From the NCBI GenBank assembly GCA_013397435.1, contig VZRG01000784.1:58884-122883 (forward strand): 64,000 nt of DNA, written 5' to 3'. This document shows, piece after piece, positions 1 to 14,200 of the stretch (its first letter is position 1; each line of letters opens with the position of its first letter). The notes under the pieces were generated by a model. It ran no database searches. It saw only the letters and a list, made by a program, of their open reading frames with translations, and was not told the origin of the DNA. Origin of the DNA: Erythrocercus mccallii (lineage: Eukaryota > Chordata > Aves > Passeriformes > Dicruridae). The position numbers were made by a program, and so were the translations under genes.

Positions 1-720
1 CGGCGCCGGGATCGGGAGCGCGCGCGGGGCGGCGGCCGTCCCGCCGCTCCCGGGCCGGCTGAGCCCCCCCCGCGTCGTGCTGGCTCCCGGCGCCTTGGGA
101 GGGCGCTCCGCTAAGTACGAGGCCGGGCAGGCGGCGGGAGACACGCGAAAGCGGGGCTGGCGGCGGCGTCTCCGTTAACTCCCCAGGGGCGGGTGGGAGG
201 ACGCCCCGTCCCGGTCGAATGACAGCGCCGGCCGGCCGGTGAGGAGGGGACGGGCGTTTCTGCGGGCGTTCCTGCCGAGCGCCACCGCTGCCGGCTCCGG
301 GAACAGCTGCGGAGTGCCGGGCCGCGCTCCCCGCCGGAGCACGGGCAGGACCGCGGAGGCTTTTGCCAGGGGAGGGGGAAGGAAGGTAGGGAAGGTTTTT
401 GGGTGTGCTCGGGGCGAGGGTTTAGGTCACAGCTGTGGGAAATAGAGCAAGGCAGGACGCGCTGGCGCCGGGATGCGCAGCACGGACCAAGGCAACAGCC
501 CCAACTGCGGCGGGGTCGAGCGGGGCCCTGAGGCGCAGTCTCCGGGAGTCAGCGCCGGAGCGCTCCCAGCCTGGCATGGAAGCAAAAGCCCTCAGCACCC
601 CAAGGCTGTCGGCAGCCAAGGTCTGTTTTCCAGGAATACCAGCTGTCCCAGGAAAAGGTGCCGTTACAGCCACCGCAGGTGTGCGCCCTCGCGGCTCTCA
701 AGGGTTGCCCACACCGCATT
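1..720. promoter_or_regulatory. CpG island, probable ENTPD5 promoter (left edge cut)
   Basis: The first ~700 bases are very rich in C+G and in CG dinucleotides (long runs such as gcgcgcggggcggcgg), then drop abruptly into AT-rich DNA after about 740. This is the usual look of a vertebrate CpG-island promoter. ENTPD5 is the next gene on the + strand and its first coding exon at 5189 has a good 3' splice site, so a noncoding first exon must lie upstream. A possible donor is CCG|GTGAGG at 238/239, which would leave a first exon of under 240 bases in this window. In mammals ENTPD5 sits head-to-head with BBOF1, so the island may be bidirectional, but no BBOF1 coding exon is visible. Short open frames here are GC-rich artefacts. 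Confidence 0.7.
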
Positions 721-3700
721 GTAGCGGTTTCCTGGAAAAGCTGCCTTGGTCTAATTAAAAGAGGAATATTGAAAACCCACTTGGCCAGAAATGTGACTAA
801 ATAAGTAATGTGTATTTGAAGCCTCAGTACGGGGGAAGAAAGATTAAAATTGTCGATAACGCATGTTTGTGAGTTGGTTCTACTTTTTTCCCCTGGAGTT
901 TAAAGCTCTAGAGTCAGAATTTTACGGAAAATATATGGGCACAAAGAATAGTGAGCCGTTATTTTATGGTAATGGTAGGAAATTTTGCCTTTGAATTCAG
1001 TTATCGCTTCTATTATGTCTTCTAAATAGTGTACTTTTAAGAAGCTTAAGTTCTTGTCAAAACAATCCAAGAAATTTTTTTTCAATAGATAAAAATAAGT
1101 CCAGAAAAAATGTAATAACTTTCTTTTCCTGGGAAAAAAGATTTAGAAGTATTTATTTAGTCATGAGTGTTAAGTGTTAAAGCTCTCATCTGGGAAATAG
1201 ATTTTGTGACCACAAGAGCTGCTCATCTGGAAAATAGATTTTGTTATTGTTTTAGTACAGAAGACTTTCCATTCTGAATGATTTCTAGTGTGCTTCAGCA
1301 TGGAAGAACATTAATTGAATTATGTAATTTTGTTTCCTAAAATAGTTTCTTTGGGGTTTTTTGTAAAATTTGCCTGTATTTACATCCTTAATATTTATAA
1401 TTATTTTTGAATATTTTTTGTGTATCTCCAAATATTTCCCAATATTATGTTAGGAAACAGAAGTGAAATTCTTGTATATCTCTGATACACTGCTTCTCCC
1501 TTCCTTCTGATCACAGTCCTTTTTATAGGGAGATGCTTTTATGTGGTTTGTGTTTTGTGTGTTATTTTGTCAGAAATAGTCAAGTATTGAATACTTCTTA
1601 TCTTGAAAGTTACCAGTGTTTCTGTGTATGGTGAGCTCTAAGTAAGATTGTGGTTTGCTGTCTTAAGGTTAGTTGTTACTATTTTGGTATAGTTTTTACG
1701 CTTGTTGTTAAAGGTGACTTTGGTTGGGGTTTTTGTTTGGTGGTGATGTGTTGGGATTTTTTCTTTCCTATTCACGCTTTCAATCTTGGAAGTCTCTGCA
1801 ACATCCCAGTATTTTTGGATCATACAGTTTGCATAGCTCCCAAATTTTTATATATTGGATGTCCGTCAGCTTTTTTACTTGGTACCTAAAATCTGCTGTG
1901 TACAGATGACATTTAGATGTGTTTCTCTGTGCTGGAAAATGAGTGTTCTGTCCTGTTTTGCTGGCTCAGGTCTCAGGGATGTTGAGGTCAACTGTAGCAT
2001 TTGTGTAAATGTTTTACTAACTTGATCTCAAGTTAACTTTCACCTTCTTGAAATTCATCCTGTGTAGTTATATAACCATGTTTCACTGCTTGTATTGAGT
2101 AATGATAAACCCAAATTTGAATAAAACAAGTTGATTGGTATTTGATGTGCCTTCATGACCTTATAATTTGCCTGATACATAGTCCCCTGCTATTAGCTGA
2201 CAGCGAAGGTGAAGAAGTGCAGGCGCAATGTCTCTTGCCGCGGTGCTCTGAAGGTGGTTTTCATTAGGAATCCCTGGAGTGGAATAGCTGTTGCTTCCAT
2301 CCTGCTTCAGGTGTGTGCCTAATGTGTTCACAATCAATGCTGATTATTACTGCTCCTTTGGAAAGACAGTAACTGAGCCTACTGATGGGGAACTGTAGCC
2401 TTTACCTTGCTGAACTGCTTGACTGCATTAATGAGCTTGTGCTCACATTACTATTACCCTGTTTTCTCCTTTCTGTTTGCTATTAATTTTCTCCACCCTG
2501 TTGTATTCTGATACCAGCTAGGACTTTTAAGTTGAGAAGAACTGTTTTGAAAATATTTTTCCTTCTCAGTAACTTGTCTATTTCTACCCTGAATTTTTTC
2601 TTCCATACTTTCGATTCTGTCTTTCCAAATTCTTTTTCCATTTCTATTATGCTCTGCTAATTTCTCTTTCTTATATCTGATTTCTTACTCTCATCTGTTT
2701 ATATTCTTCTTGTGGGCATTGTTTTGCTAGTGTGCTTGGTTAAATGGACTTCACCAGTCACTGAAGGGGCTCAGTGTGCGTTTTTCATTCTTAATGAAAG
2801 AGAAGAAAAATAAAATCCCAAAGTGATTGGCTGTGAGTTTATTGTTTTGTTGGGGTTTTATTTGTCCTTAGAAGTATAAAAGGGGAAAGAAAAAATGTCA
2901 GGGGAAATACAGAAAACAGAAAGTGTAATATGGTGGTGGATATCTGAGTAGGGATAGAGAAGCAAAGCTTTGTGAGGGAATTTCATGTGAGACTAAGGTT
3001 CTTGTAGATCTGACAAGGAAAGTGTGAGTTAATGATGGAAGTTGCTCAGATATTTTCGGATCATCAGAGATTCTGAGGCTTACATAACTATCACATGTGC
3101 TGTTTGTAATAGGACTCTGGGGTTTGTTCTTAAGGCAGGTGCTTGGGTTGTATTTGTGATAGTTAAACAAAGTCTTTACATTGCATCAGATTAAGAACAT
3201 CTCTTCAAACCTGCTGGAGGGTGGCTGTCACTAATGTGCCTTATATTCTGTTAAAGCAGCACAGCTGCTTGGATTTTCAGTGGCCCTCCCTTGCTGTGAT
3301 GAAGCAAACCTGGGTAATGCTGGCTGCATCTTAGTACAAATCCACAGCTACAAAACTGCCAAACTGCTTTGCACTTCTCATCCAGTCTCTTCAGAAGAGC
3401 ACTTTGTTTCAGAATTACATATTTACTCCTTTCCACTTAAAATGTGGATACTTTAGAAATTACTGCAGTTGGAGTTGATCTGTCACAGACACTGGCCAGG
3501 GCTGTTGTCTGCTAGTGGAATTGTGGTCAGTTCTTCTCAGAGTGTGCTTCTAAGGCAGAGAGGAACAGGAGTCTGTGCTTCTGCCCACATCTCTCTGCAT
3601 TTGTTTGGAACAGGAGGATAAAATCAAGGTCGCAGCAGACAGGTGAGGTTACCCATCTGCAGTGGGCTGTGCACTTTGTTGGCTCTAGACATAGCAGAAT

Positions 3701-5188
3701 GCTGGAGTGAGAGAGATGCCTGAGGAATGTGACCTTTTTTGCTGGGAATAGGTAAAAGTAAATCTCCCTTCGCTGTAACTGGGGACAAAGGTGAAGGATG
3801 GAAATAATAAATGTCTTATAAGGGCTGAATCTGGGATAAAAGGTAGTGGAGTATAAGTGAGCTCTTTGGGTGTGGGAGAAAGGTGTGTGGAAATAGATGC
3901 TATAGCCAACTCACATAAAAAAGGAAAGGAGAGGGTTTAGGAATGAATACATGTAGTATAGAGACAACAAGTAAAGATTTCAAGAGAATGAACATGGTAG
4001 GGCTGAGCAAATTGCATAAAGACAGTCAAATATAAGAGCAAGCAGTGGGCAGGGGTCTTGGGCAGAGCTGATGAACAGCCATATAAAGTAGAATATTCAG
4101 TGCTGTGGGTGGATGGATCTGTTATCAAGTGTCTGGAAAGTGATAAGAAGCTGTTTGCACCTTCTGTATGCTGAGTGCTCTGTGTGTAGGTTGGTGCAGG
4201 CAGTACTGCATATGGTGGGACATCTGGCCACATGCTCTTTTCTGCTGTTAAAGATGCCTATATATTCTCTTCCTTTTTACCTGGGCACCACATGATTTCT
4301 GTGCCCATGTCTTTTATTAGCATATCTTAGGAAAAATACATGCCATGGGATAGGCGTTAAGGGGAGATGTCGTGTCTTGATACCCAATACTGTGTGACAC
4401 GGTTTTGGCTTGTGAAACTGTTGTTAGAAGCTCTGTAAGCAACGTGAGTGTTTGGGGAAACCACTTTAGGTTTGTGAGAGTGTGTGGGTTTTGCTATGAT
4501 TTTTTTTGTTGTTGTTTGTAATTCTAAAAATAAAAACCAAACCAAAAAGACAAAAAAGAAAAATATGAAAAAACACTAAGAGGCAGAGCTCAGGTGCACT
4601 TCAGCTCAGCCCCTCCTGTGCAGCACAGGCTTTTCTCGGAGATGGGGATGCTGCTAGAAGGATATGCCTTCATTCTTTCTGTGTGCTAATCTCTCCCAGC
4701 AGCTGTTCTTAGCCTGAGATGAAATTCTCTTTGTTTGTGACGCTGAATAACACTTGTGTTCTGCCACAGCATCTCAAGTGTGTGAATGTTAAAGTGGTTC
4801 TGCCCAGAGCTCCCCTCTGGCAATGCTTCTTTTCAGATAATATTTGGGCTTTTGGGAGGTTCTGGAGACCCTGAATGTTGAAAATCTGCAAGACAAATAA
4901 GAGAAGAAAATTGTCTAAAAGCAAAACTAGAAGTACTGGAAAGCAAACTAATCCATCTCTTCTGTGCCTGGGAAATGGAGAAACCTTTACTCTGAAAGAA
5001 CAAATCAGTTTGAAATGTAGTTATAGCACTAAGTGCAGTAAAACAACTCTTTTTGGATGAGGTATTGAAAAGCACTTAAAGGGAGAATGTGTGTATACAG
5101 AATGATTTATTTATTTTCTTTGTTAGCAGAGTTTTAAAGGAGAGAATTGGTAATTTCCATTCCTTTTTTTTTTTTTTTAACTCTTCAG
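721..5188 (+). other. ENTPD5 first intron, no gene seen
   Basis: AT-rich DNA between the CpG island and the first coding exon. I see no conserved coding segment on either strand. About 2560-2712 is strongly pyrimidine-rich on the + strand, 2870-3170 and 3680-4080 are purine-rich, and the T-run at about 5163-5178 is the polypyrimidine tract of the following acceptor. Further 5' UTR exons could be hidden here because noncoding exons cannot be recognised from sequence alone. Confidence 0.6.
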
Positions 5189-5249
5189 GACCTTCTGCAA
5201 CTCTGTGATAGCTGATACGTGCTTGACAGCCTCAAGGAGTCCTGGCAAC

Positions 5250-8200
5250 ATGGCATCTTCCAGACTTCCCATCCTTATAGCATTGGCATTTTCCTCTTTG
5301 CCCTTTGTTCTTTCACATTCAAACAGGGTAATGTGGTTTCAGGATTTTTTTCCACCTAATGTGTGCCCTTTAAATGCCAAACCAAACACTTTTTATGGCA
5401 TCATGTTTGATGCAGGAAGCACTGGAACCCGTATTCATATTTACACCTTTGTGCAGAAGAGCCCAGGTAAGACCCCCATGTATGTTGACTTAGGTTCCAG
5501 CTTCTCAAAACAGTTTCGTTTTTTGCCAGCTCAGCATTTGGGGGCAGCTGAAGATTTCTACAGTTTGTCCTTCAAATGGTCCTCCTGCAGGTGTTTATTG
5601 TCCATTTGTTGTGGTGTTTTGCTATGTAAATACCTTTTTTGTAGGTCTTTTGAGTCTCAGAGATATAATTCTGTGTACATTGAAGAATTCTAAATTTTCT
5701 AACATTTTCATCTATGCAGCTGTTTAAAAGGAATATCTTATTGAGATGGAAAGATACTTACACTGGTTTTGTCAGGTTGCATTTTACCTTAAATTTTATC
5801 AAGAGATACTTGAATTCTGCATGTGTTTATATCACATTTTGTAGCAAATTAAAATCAGTAAATTAGAGAGTTCTTAAGTACTGAAGGTCTGAGCCATTTC
5901 CAGGAAAACTGCTGAGATGCACCACACTCCAGTGTATCTGTTGCTTGCATGGTGCTGAGTACAGTTTTGGCTGCACATGCAACAGGATTCAGGAGGATGA
6001 ATTAGCGTGGGTACAGTGAGCCAGCAGGTTTGCAATGGTTGAAGCCTTGTTGCTGGGACATAGTACTTATGTGTCTTTGCATGACTTCATCCATAGTTTG
6101 GAAGGACTGTTCAAGGTCCAGTTCTGTTGGACTCAGCCTGGCTTGTAACATGCTATGCTCAGGGATAGCTTCTACACCCAAACTGCTCTGGGAGCAGTGG
6201 CCAAACTTGTTTGGCTTCTCAGCCAAGTACTTGAGCACAGTGAGCTCTGTTCTGGCTAAGCTGGATGAATCACCTAAGGATAATTGGGAGTTGATTGTGT
6301 GTGTCTTAATATGCACTAGTATTTCACAATTAGCTTAAGGACAGAAAGGGGAGGAAATTTTATTAAGAATAGGCAACGGTTATGCTGCATTGTTGTAACT
6401 TACTGTAGTTCACAAATGCTAAATGAACATACTTTTAATTGTAACAACTTGATATTAGTGAATTGTTTGTGAACTTGGAGGGTACAAGGGCAAGTTTCTG
6501 CTAAATATATTCCTGAAGTGAAGCAGCAAGGCTTTTTTTAAGAGGGGAACAATCTTGTTCGCAAGGAGAATCAAGGATAAGTCACTTTACAGGAGTTGAG
6601 GGCAGCCTTTTGGAAATTAAAGAATAAGATTTGAGTTGTTGACTGTATCGTGTAATGTTCTGTTTGTGCAGAAAACCTTCCAGAGGTGGAAGGGGAAATC
6701 TTTGAGTCTGTGAAGCCAGGTCTGTCTGCATATGCTGATCAGCCTGAAAAGGTAAGACTGTCCTTCATTCCTTGGGAGTTGGTCAGGCTTCTGTGATATC
6801 ATTTAGATTCTACCAAGCAGTTGAAGTATTACTGAGTCAAGAAGAAATGTAGAAGTTCTGCTGCTGTCTCTCTAAACCTGTTCATCTACTTTTTTGAGTT
6901 AAGTTCTATGGGAAAATAGGAGCTGATGTTTTATATATATGTATTTCATCAGTGGAACAGTAGATTAATTAATTGGTTAAATGCTTATATAACTAGACGA
7001 TATGCCTTTGAGAATTTCAAAGACAGAGTGATTTTTGTCTCTAGCAGCATCCATATTAAGTGTTTATTTCCCCTATAGCTACCCCAAATATGAGTAAATG
7101 CATACACTGCCTCGTTTGCGAATAATTCTCTCAGTTCTGAAGTAAGCTGCTATTTTCTAGACCCCCTGTGCTGGCAGGAAACTCTTTCACAAACTAAAGG
7201 AGGTGCCAGAGAAATGATAGATTAGATACACTATCTTGTGTGCTTTAGCAGCCTCGAAGTTGGGGACTAGCCTTATGGGGGTTTCAGGATTCTCATTTTG
7301 CTCAGTTGGATTCCATGCTGCAGGAATTTGAGTGTGACACTTTATGGAAGAGTGAATGGATTTGGAATTTTTTTTTAAAACTTTTATAAGACCACCTGTG
7401 ATTCCAGTAAATCTTGTTTGTTGGGTAGGAGAGGAGAACTTACCGCAAAAGAAATTTCTAGGCATTTCACAGGAGAGTGTTTGTTGCTAATGCCAAACTG
7501 TAATTGTTAGAGCAGTGGAAATAATTGAGGCAGCAGTGATGTCTGTACCTTGTGTGGTAACCATTGCACAGCTGGCATTTTAATTACAATATTATTTGTG
7601 GACACACTTGGAATTCTTATGTTGCATTTAGTGAAATCTACAGGTATTTCCCCTTGCTTTGGTAGCCTTAGTCAGTAATTGCACCATTTAGTTTCATCAT
7701 ACTGCAAGATGTTCAGGTTTGTCAGGTAATCGGTTCTCTCACCTCCCTCCATACTTTCCAAAAAATACCTTCCACAAAAAATGATGTTTCTCTTCCCCAA
7801 AATATATTTATGAATACACCTTTCCTTCCAATGCAGGCATTCTGTTTAATGTTCTAATGAGATATCTGGCATGGTTTTTGTACTTAGTCTTGGGTGTGGG
7901 TATCTTCTGCTATTGAATACCTCACAAGTTTTGAGGGGAAACTGAGAGGCCTATTCTCTGACACCCTCTAGGAGGAAATCATATGAAAAACATTTTTCCT
8001 TTTAGGGTGCTGAAACTGTCAAAACATTGCTGGACATGGCCGTAGATGCTGTGCCACCTCATCTCTGGAAAAAAACCCCAGTAGTGTTAAAAGCCACGGC
8101 TGGACTTCGCTTGCTGTCAGAGGAGAAAGCTCAGGCTCTGCTTTCAGAGGTACTACTGAGTTGTTTTGGATGCACTAGTATAGTTCTCCCTGTTTCATCT

Positions 8201-11200
8201 TTTTTTTTTTTCATTCAGTTCTCTATTCTGTTTAGCATAAGAGAATTTCATCTATGAAAAGAGACTCATCCCAGGATTGCATGAAACTTGCAGAATTTGT
8301 CTGGTCCTGAAATCTTCTGTCTTGCTGTAATGGAAAGCATGGAGAGAGACCTACAATACTTCTTTCTTTCTTTCCTAGCCCCTACTGCACACACTTGTCT
8401 TATTTTCTACTGCTGTGTAAAACAAAATGTTGTCACCCTCAGAGCAGAACAAGACTCTGAAGACCAAGAAATCTAATCACTATTTCTTTCCTCAGGTGAA
8501 AGAAGTCTTTGAGGAATCACCATTTCTTGTTCCAGAGGACAGTGTTGGCATCATGGATGGATCTCATGAAGGTATGTTTTAGGAGGGTTAAAAAGTAAAA
8601 GCAAAGAGAAATGGGAAAAAGAGAGATATATTAGGAAGGTGAGCGGGAAAGAGAAATGGTCCCTCAACTAAGAAGAAAAAAATAAATGGTTTCTGGCCCT
8701 GTTTAAAACAATGCAATCCTGCCTTTCTGAGGTGGTGTTCTTTACTTGGTCACCTGTTAGGCTACAAATGCAGTACACTAAGAGGTTTCACAGGTTTCAG
8801 AACAAAACCTCGTCTCAACAATAAGTATTGTCTGATGCAGGCTGAACAGCTGAAGCCTGCTCTTGGGAACTTGTGTAAAAGAGGTGGTGTCCACCTCTGA
8901 AAGGCTACATAACAATATATAGCAAGCTGGAAAGCTTATGGAAAGTGCCTTGTAAATTCTGCAATATCAGCATTAAAAATAACCTATTATGATTAGCTCA
9001 TCAATTTTCAATCTAAAATTAGGAAGATTGTGAATATTATAGGAGAACAAAGGAAAATTGGCAAGTTCTAAAAATAGATGACTAAATAATAAAACAGTAA
9101 GTTAAAAAATATTCTATTGGGAAAAATACAGCTAGTAAAGTAGCAAGGAAGTACTGCAAAATACAAGAAAAGATTAAATATATTGTAGGTTTGCGGTGAG
9201 CAATGACTTTGCAGTGCAGAAAAGAACACTGTATCATTCTGGCTACATAGCCAGACATACTACCTTGGAGAACAGGCAAGTAATAACCATCTGCATGGAT
9301 GCCTGATGAAAACAACCATCCTGTCATGTTATGTTTAGTTCAGAACACTTCCTTATGGCAGATAAATTGCCACTTTGGAAGGTGTTGAAGGAAAGCAAGA
9401 AGAATTATCACAGTGTTTAAACAACTAATAAATGGAGGAAGATTAAAGAACAAAATCTGTCCACATGGGCCAAGAAAAAAGAAGTACCATAAAGTCTTTA
9501 AGTATTTGATAAGTATGGTGCAGTGCATAGTTTGTCACTGTGGATTAATGGGTGAATTGTACAATAGGGAGAACTGTTTTATTGACAGGGGGCAAGACCA
9601 ATGAGGCATAATAGAGCACAGGGTAGCCTGCCAAGTTTATTTAAAATCCCTACCTCTTCTACTGTCACATGTTTGCCTGTGTTTGAGTGAGAATCATGTC
9701 AGTGTCAAGCAAGCCACTGGAGTCAAAGGAGCTGTTTGTGTTTTACTGGTTGCTGCTCTGTCTGTAGTGTAATTATAGAAACTTCAAGATTAAAACACAG
9801 AGTGGTGTGAATGCAGTTTTCAGATTAGGAATTGAAGTGCTGGACTGCAAAAATGGGCCCCAGGAAACTTGTGCATTGTGTCAGCTCATTACTTCTTTGT
9901 ATGTTGTTTGGATAATAGATACGATTTGTGTATGCTGCAGTTGCATGGATATTACAAAGTCCTACCTATTTCAGATCATGAGACTTGTGTGAATCAATAA
10001 TGCATCATATACATTACTTATGAGTCTGAATTAATCTCTGAGGTCTGGGTTGCTTTAAGTTAGTAATGACTTCCAGGTAAATAAATAACTTGTGGAGGGC
10101 TGGTAACAGTGGGCAGGTAATTGCGGGAGTATTCAGCGGTGACTTTTTTTCTTTTTTTCACTCCTTGCAGGAATTTTAGCCTGGATCACTGTGAACTTTT
10201 TGACAGGTAGTTAATTCTGTATGACTACTCTCTAAACCTGAACTTGAGTCTCTTCTGTGGAGGTGATCGCCCTAAGTATCTCTGCCTTTGCCATGCTTTT
10301 CCTCCCCACTCCATCACTGATGCTAAAGCAATGGATTGTCTTGGGCAGAGTCTGTAGTAAGAAGGAGACATCTTAACCCTGAAGGTCCCAGAATTTACTC
10401 AAATCTTCGAGGCACTGGCAAGCTGGTTTCTCTAACAAGCTTTGGGAATGGTACTGCTAATGTGTGGGAAACAAGGCCTTACAGTGTTCCTCATCCCAGT
10501 GTGAGCTGTGCAACTACAGTGGTGTTGCAGGGCGTGGTGCCTTAGTGCCACTGGTTCTAAGAGCTTCTGGGAGTGCAATGTAGTGAAAAGAAAATCAGTA
10601 CTGTAGTAGATAAATGAGCAAGCAAAAAAGCTGCTCTGGGTGAAGAGAAATTATAATAGCTGGTTTGGCTCTTACTGCCCTTCCTTCCCCTACTGCTTTT
10701 GACCAGCTATATGATGGTTACAAAATTTGTGTACTCTCCCCAACAGTCTTCTGCAGGAGATCTTTTGTCTCTTACTTTCAGCTTTTGCTTGATACCTAGA
10801 GATTTATCTTCTTTTGTCTCTTTGGAGGAGAGATTGGAATCAAGGAAGAAAGTCTATGAATCTTTCCATAATACCTTCTGTTTGCCTGCCTGTTCTCTCT
10901 GAGGTTTTTTCTATGAAGGGCAGCTCAGCCCTCCTTGTATTGTTGTGATACTGTGATTACCTGGTGGCTGCCTGAGCATCCACGCAGTGTCTGCATTTCA
11001 GCATTTGTGCACTTGGGGCTGTTCTGAGCATGGTGTTGTTTGCAGGGCAGCTGTCTGGCCAGAACCAGCAAACTGTTGGGATTCTGGACTTGGGAGGAGC
11101 CTCAACCCAAATCACATTCCTGCCACGGTTTGAGGTGAGGAGTGGTTAAAAGTGCGTGGGTTGGGACTGCAAGGCTGGTGGAGAGACCTGAGCACTGCCA

Positions 11201-14200
11201 TACTCTCTGATATCACTTTGTCAGCAGTGGCACAGGCAGAGGATCTGTGGTTTACATAACATCTGTATTTCTGTTCCTTTTGAGTTCAGCAGTTGGCTGA
11301 TAGGCGCTTGCAAACAAAGGAGCCTGAATAATGAGGAAATAAAAAGAAAACAAATGAGTATAACCAAAATGAAACGGCTTTTGTTTTCTAGACTTAGGCT
11401 GGGAAAACTCATTGATGTTGATATTGCTGTGTATTCAACAAATGTAGAACATTTCTAGGTAGTATTCTTGAATATTAGAAGAAATGTACGGGCTGGTCTG
11501 TCTCTTTTTTTTTTCCCCATTCCAGTCTGATAACAGATCTTCACTAAGTTTTGGAGGGAGAGGAGTGTTGTATAGGGTAAATTTCCTTAATAGTAGAACA
11601 GTCAGTTCTCTGTTTTCTTACCAATTTCTTCTCATTTCTTTTGAGCATTCTGCTCTTTGTCCCTCAGACACCTCTGCTGTATTTCTTCGTTATTCTGTAG
11701 CTCTTTAGAAACAGTTTGAACTGACACCCAAGTCTGCAGTTTGCATGAGAAAATGACATGAGTAATGGAAACGCACTGTAGCATTCTGTGCCTTAATATT
11801 GTGATGTTGTTTATGTCACTCTTTCTGAAGGAGTAATGTAACATTTTTTGTTTATAGAACTTGAGATTCTCAAAGGATGTTTGGTGGCCACAAAACACAT
11901 GGCTTTCACATCAGGATATTTTAATTCTGCAATCCTGTGTTATGTTGGAACATGACATGCAACCTTATCCTGTTCAGCAAAGCCTCAAGTACTCTGGGCT
12001 TGTCCTCTGTTTTGTGTTGATAACACCTGCTAAAGTGGGCACTGGACCAACAGGAAAGGGTGTTCTATGTCAGGGTTTTGGAGAATAAATAGAACTGTGA
12101 AATAGGCTGAACTGCAGCTCAGGATTCAAACGTCCCCTTCAAGCCCTGCAGGAAAAGGCCTGGAGTGTTTGCTGCTGACCAGAACTAATGGTGTGAATTT
12201 GTAGGGCAGTGTGGAGTCAAGGTTCATGTTGCCTGCTTGTACACTATGTCTGCTTCTCACCTGTGTTGTCAAGTTAAAATAAATAAGCTCAGTATGTTTT
12301 TGGGAGTTTTTCCCATCTGACAGAATTAGGGGGGATACCTCTCTTTGATTTGCAGTGGGGATTTTTCCTTCCTGCAATCCAAGACAGTCGCATATTTGCT
12401 CTTGTATTAGTTTTGAACACAATACTGTAATAGTAAGAGATTCATTAATTAAATATGAATTACAAGCAAGTAGAGAACACATAATGGTAACTGCATGGAG
12501 GTGATTTTAATTTCATGGCATTATTGCCAAAGTTAAAAGCAACTGAAAACCAATCATAGTAATTATGAAATTGACTGTCTAGTGTCTGCCTCATTTTTGT
12601 GAAAGTAGGGCATGGAAAAAGACAATTGTTTTCTCTAAACTAATTTTTTTTTAGGCTCTCTCCTTTAAATAGCTTTTGTGATGTAAGGTGTAGAAACAGA
12701 ACTCAAAGTATGGCAGTCTGCGTGTATGAGGCCAACGATGTGACTGCCATTTCAGTGATAATCAACTGGAAAACCTAAAACAAATTTTGTTTGTATTTGC
12801 TCAGGAGAAGCTCAAGCTGAATACTGTCAAATTCTTTTCAGCTTTGAGCAGGCTTCTGTCTAGGACTCTAGAAAAAATAACCCAGATCTGGATCTCCTTA
12901 CTTGAATGGTAACTGCAGGACTATGCAGCTTCAGTTCTCTAAGATTCTGCTGCTTGGCCCAGAATAACAGTCTGATATAAAGTGCACAGAGCCAAGAAGG
13001 GGTGGGAGATTGAGGCCATGAGGAGAGGAGACAGAAACTCAGATTGAGAGTTTAGGGAGTGGACACAAAGAAACAGTAAATAATTGCTAAAGCAGTTCAG
13101 CCTTACAAGAGTGAGAGTCTGTCAGGAAGCTAGGGCAGGGTACCAGTGAGATGGAGGTGTGCGCAGAGGAAAGACTGAGAGAGGGAAAAACTGGAAGTGG
13201 TGAGACAGGAGGCTAATTTAGGTGAAGCAGCCCTAAGACTGGGAGTGAGTGGTCACACTTTCCTCGAGTAATGGCAAGGCTTTTGACATGGTGAAAATGG
13301 GGCCTATACTTGGTATTTTTAATTCTGCTCAGTACCTCAGTTTAGGTGCCTAGTGTGACTTGGTAAAGTTCATAGCACTTCTAGCACTTCTAGTGCAGCT
13401 GATTTCAGTGGGGACTCTGTACATGTAGAGTAGCATTTAAGTGCTCTAGAAAAATTCAGCTTACCTGAATTAGAAAGTGTTTTCATCCTGATCTGTTGTG
13501 CTTCCCTGTTGTACATTGAAGTAACACAAAGATGCATATAAATAAAATCGGTGTTAAAAGCTGCAGATATTACAGCAGTGGCACCATTGGAAAACTGTAT
13601 TTTGTTTTCAAGGCAGATCAGATGAGTGTGCAGTAAACTCTATGGGTATATCTGTGATATTACATTAAAGTTGGTTATTCTTTATTGCATAATATAAACT
13701 GAAACATTTTTTTTCTTTTACTTAACTTCTAGGAAACTCTGAAGGAAACCCCTGGAGATTTTATTACCTCATTTGAAATGTTTAATAGCACCTACAAGCT
13801 CTATACCCACAGGTGAGTAGCAAAAGACTGCTATTTCCACTAGGGACATCAGTCTTTTTGCAGCCCCTGAGCTAACAGCAACATCATCCTGGTACCAGCA
13901 GCAGAGACCATGAGTTTTTTACTACTTATCTGCATGAAACAGTAGAAGTGGAACATGACATTAGTTGGCTGGAAACATTCCAAGATCATGGTTAATGTCA
14001 CTGCAAGGGAATATTAGGCTGTATGTCAAATGAAGAGAAAGCATTGTGAGCCCATACTTAAGTAGAATTCTTATTATTTGATTCAAGCCAAATATTCTGA
14101 AACAAGCAGAAAGGTAGATATTGTGCCAGTAGACAGAACTAAACATGATCAGAGATTCAGAAAGAGGACTTTCCTGAGACTTGTTCCTCAGTTGAGTGAA

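Noticed and set aside
5205..5249. In-frame upstream extension of ENTPD5 starting at a GTG
   Set aside because: It needs a non-ATG start and would put 15 residues before the signal peptide. The ATG at 5250 has good context and gives exactly the family length.
12126..12482. 118-residue - strand open frame in an ENTPD5 intron
   Set aside because: No recognisable family and no supporting splice sites; chance is sufficient for this length in a 64 kb window.
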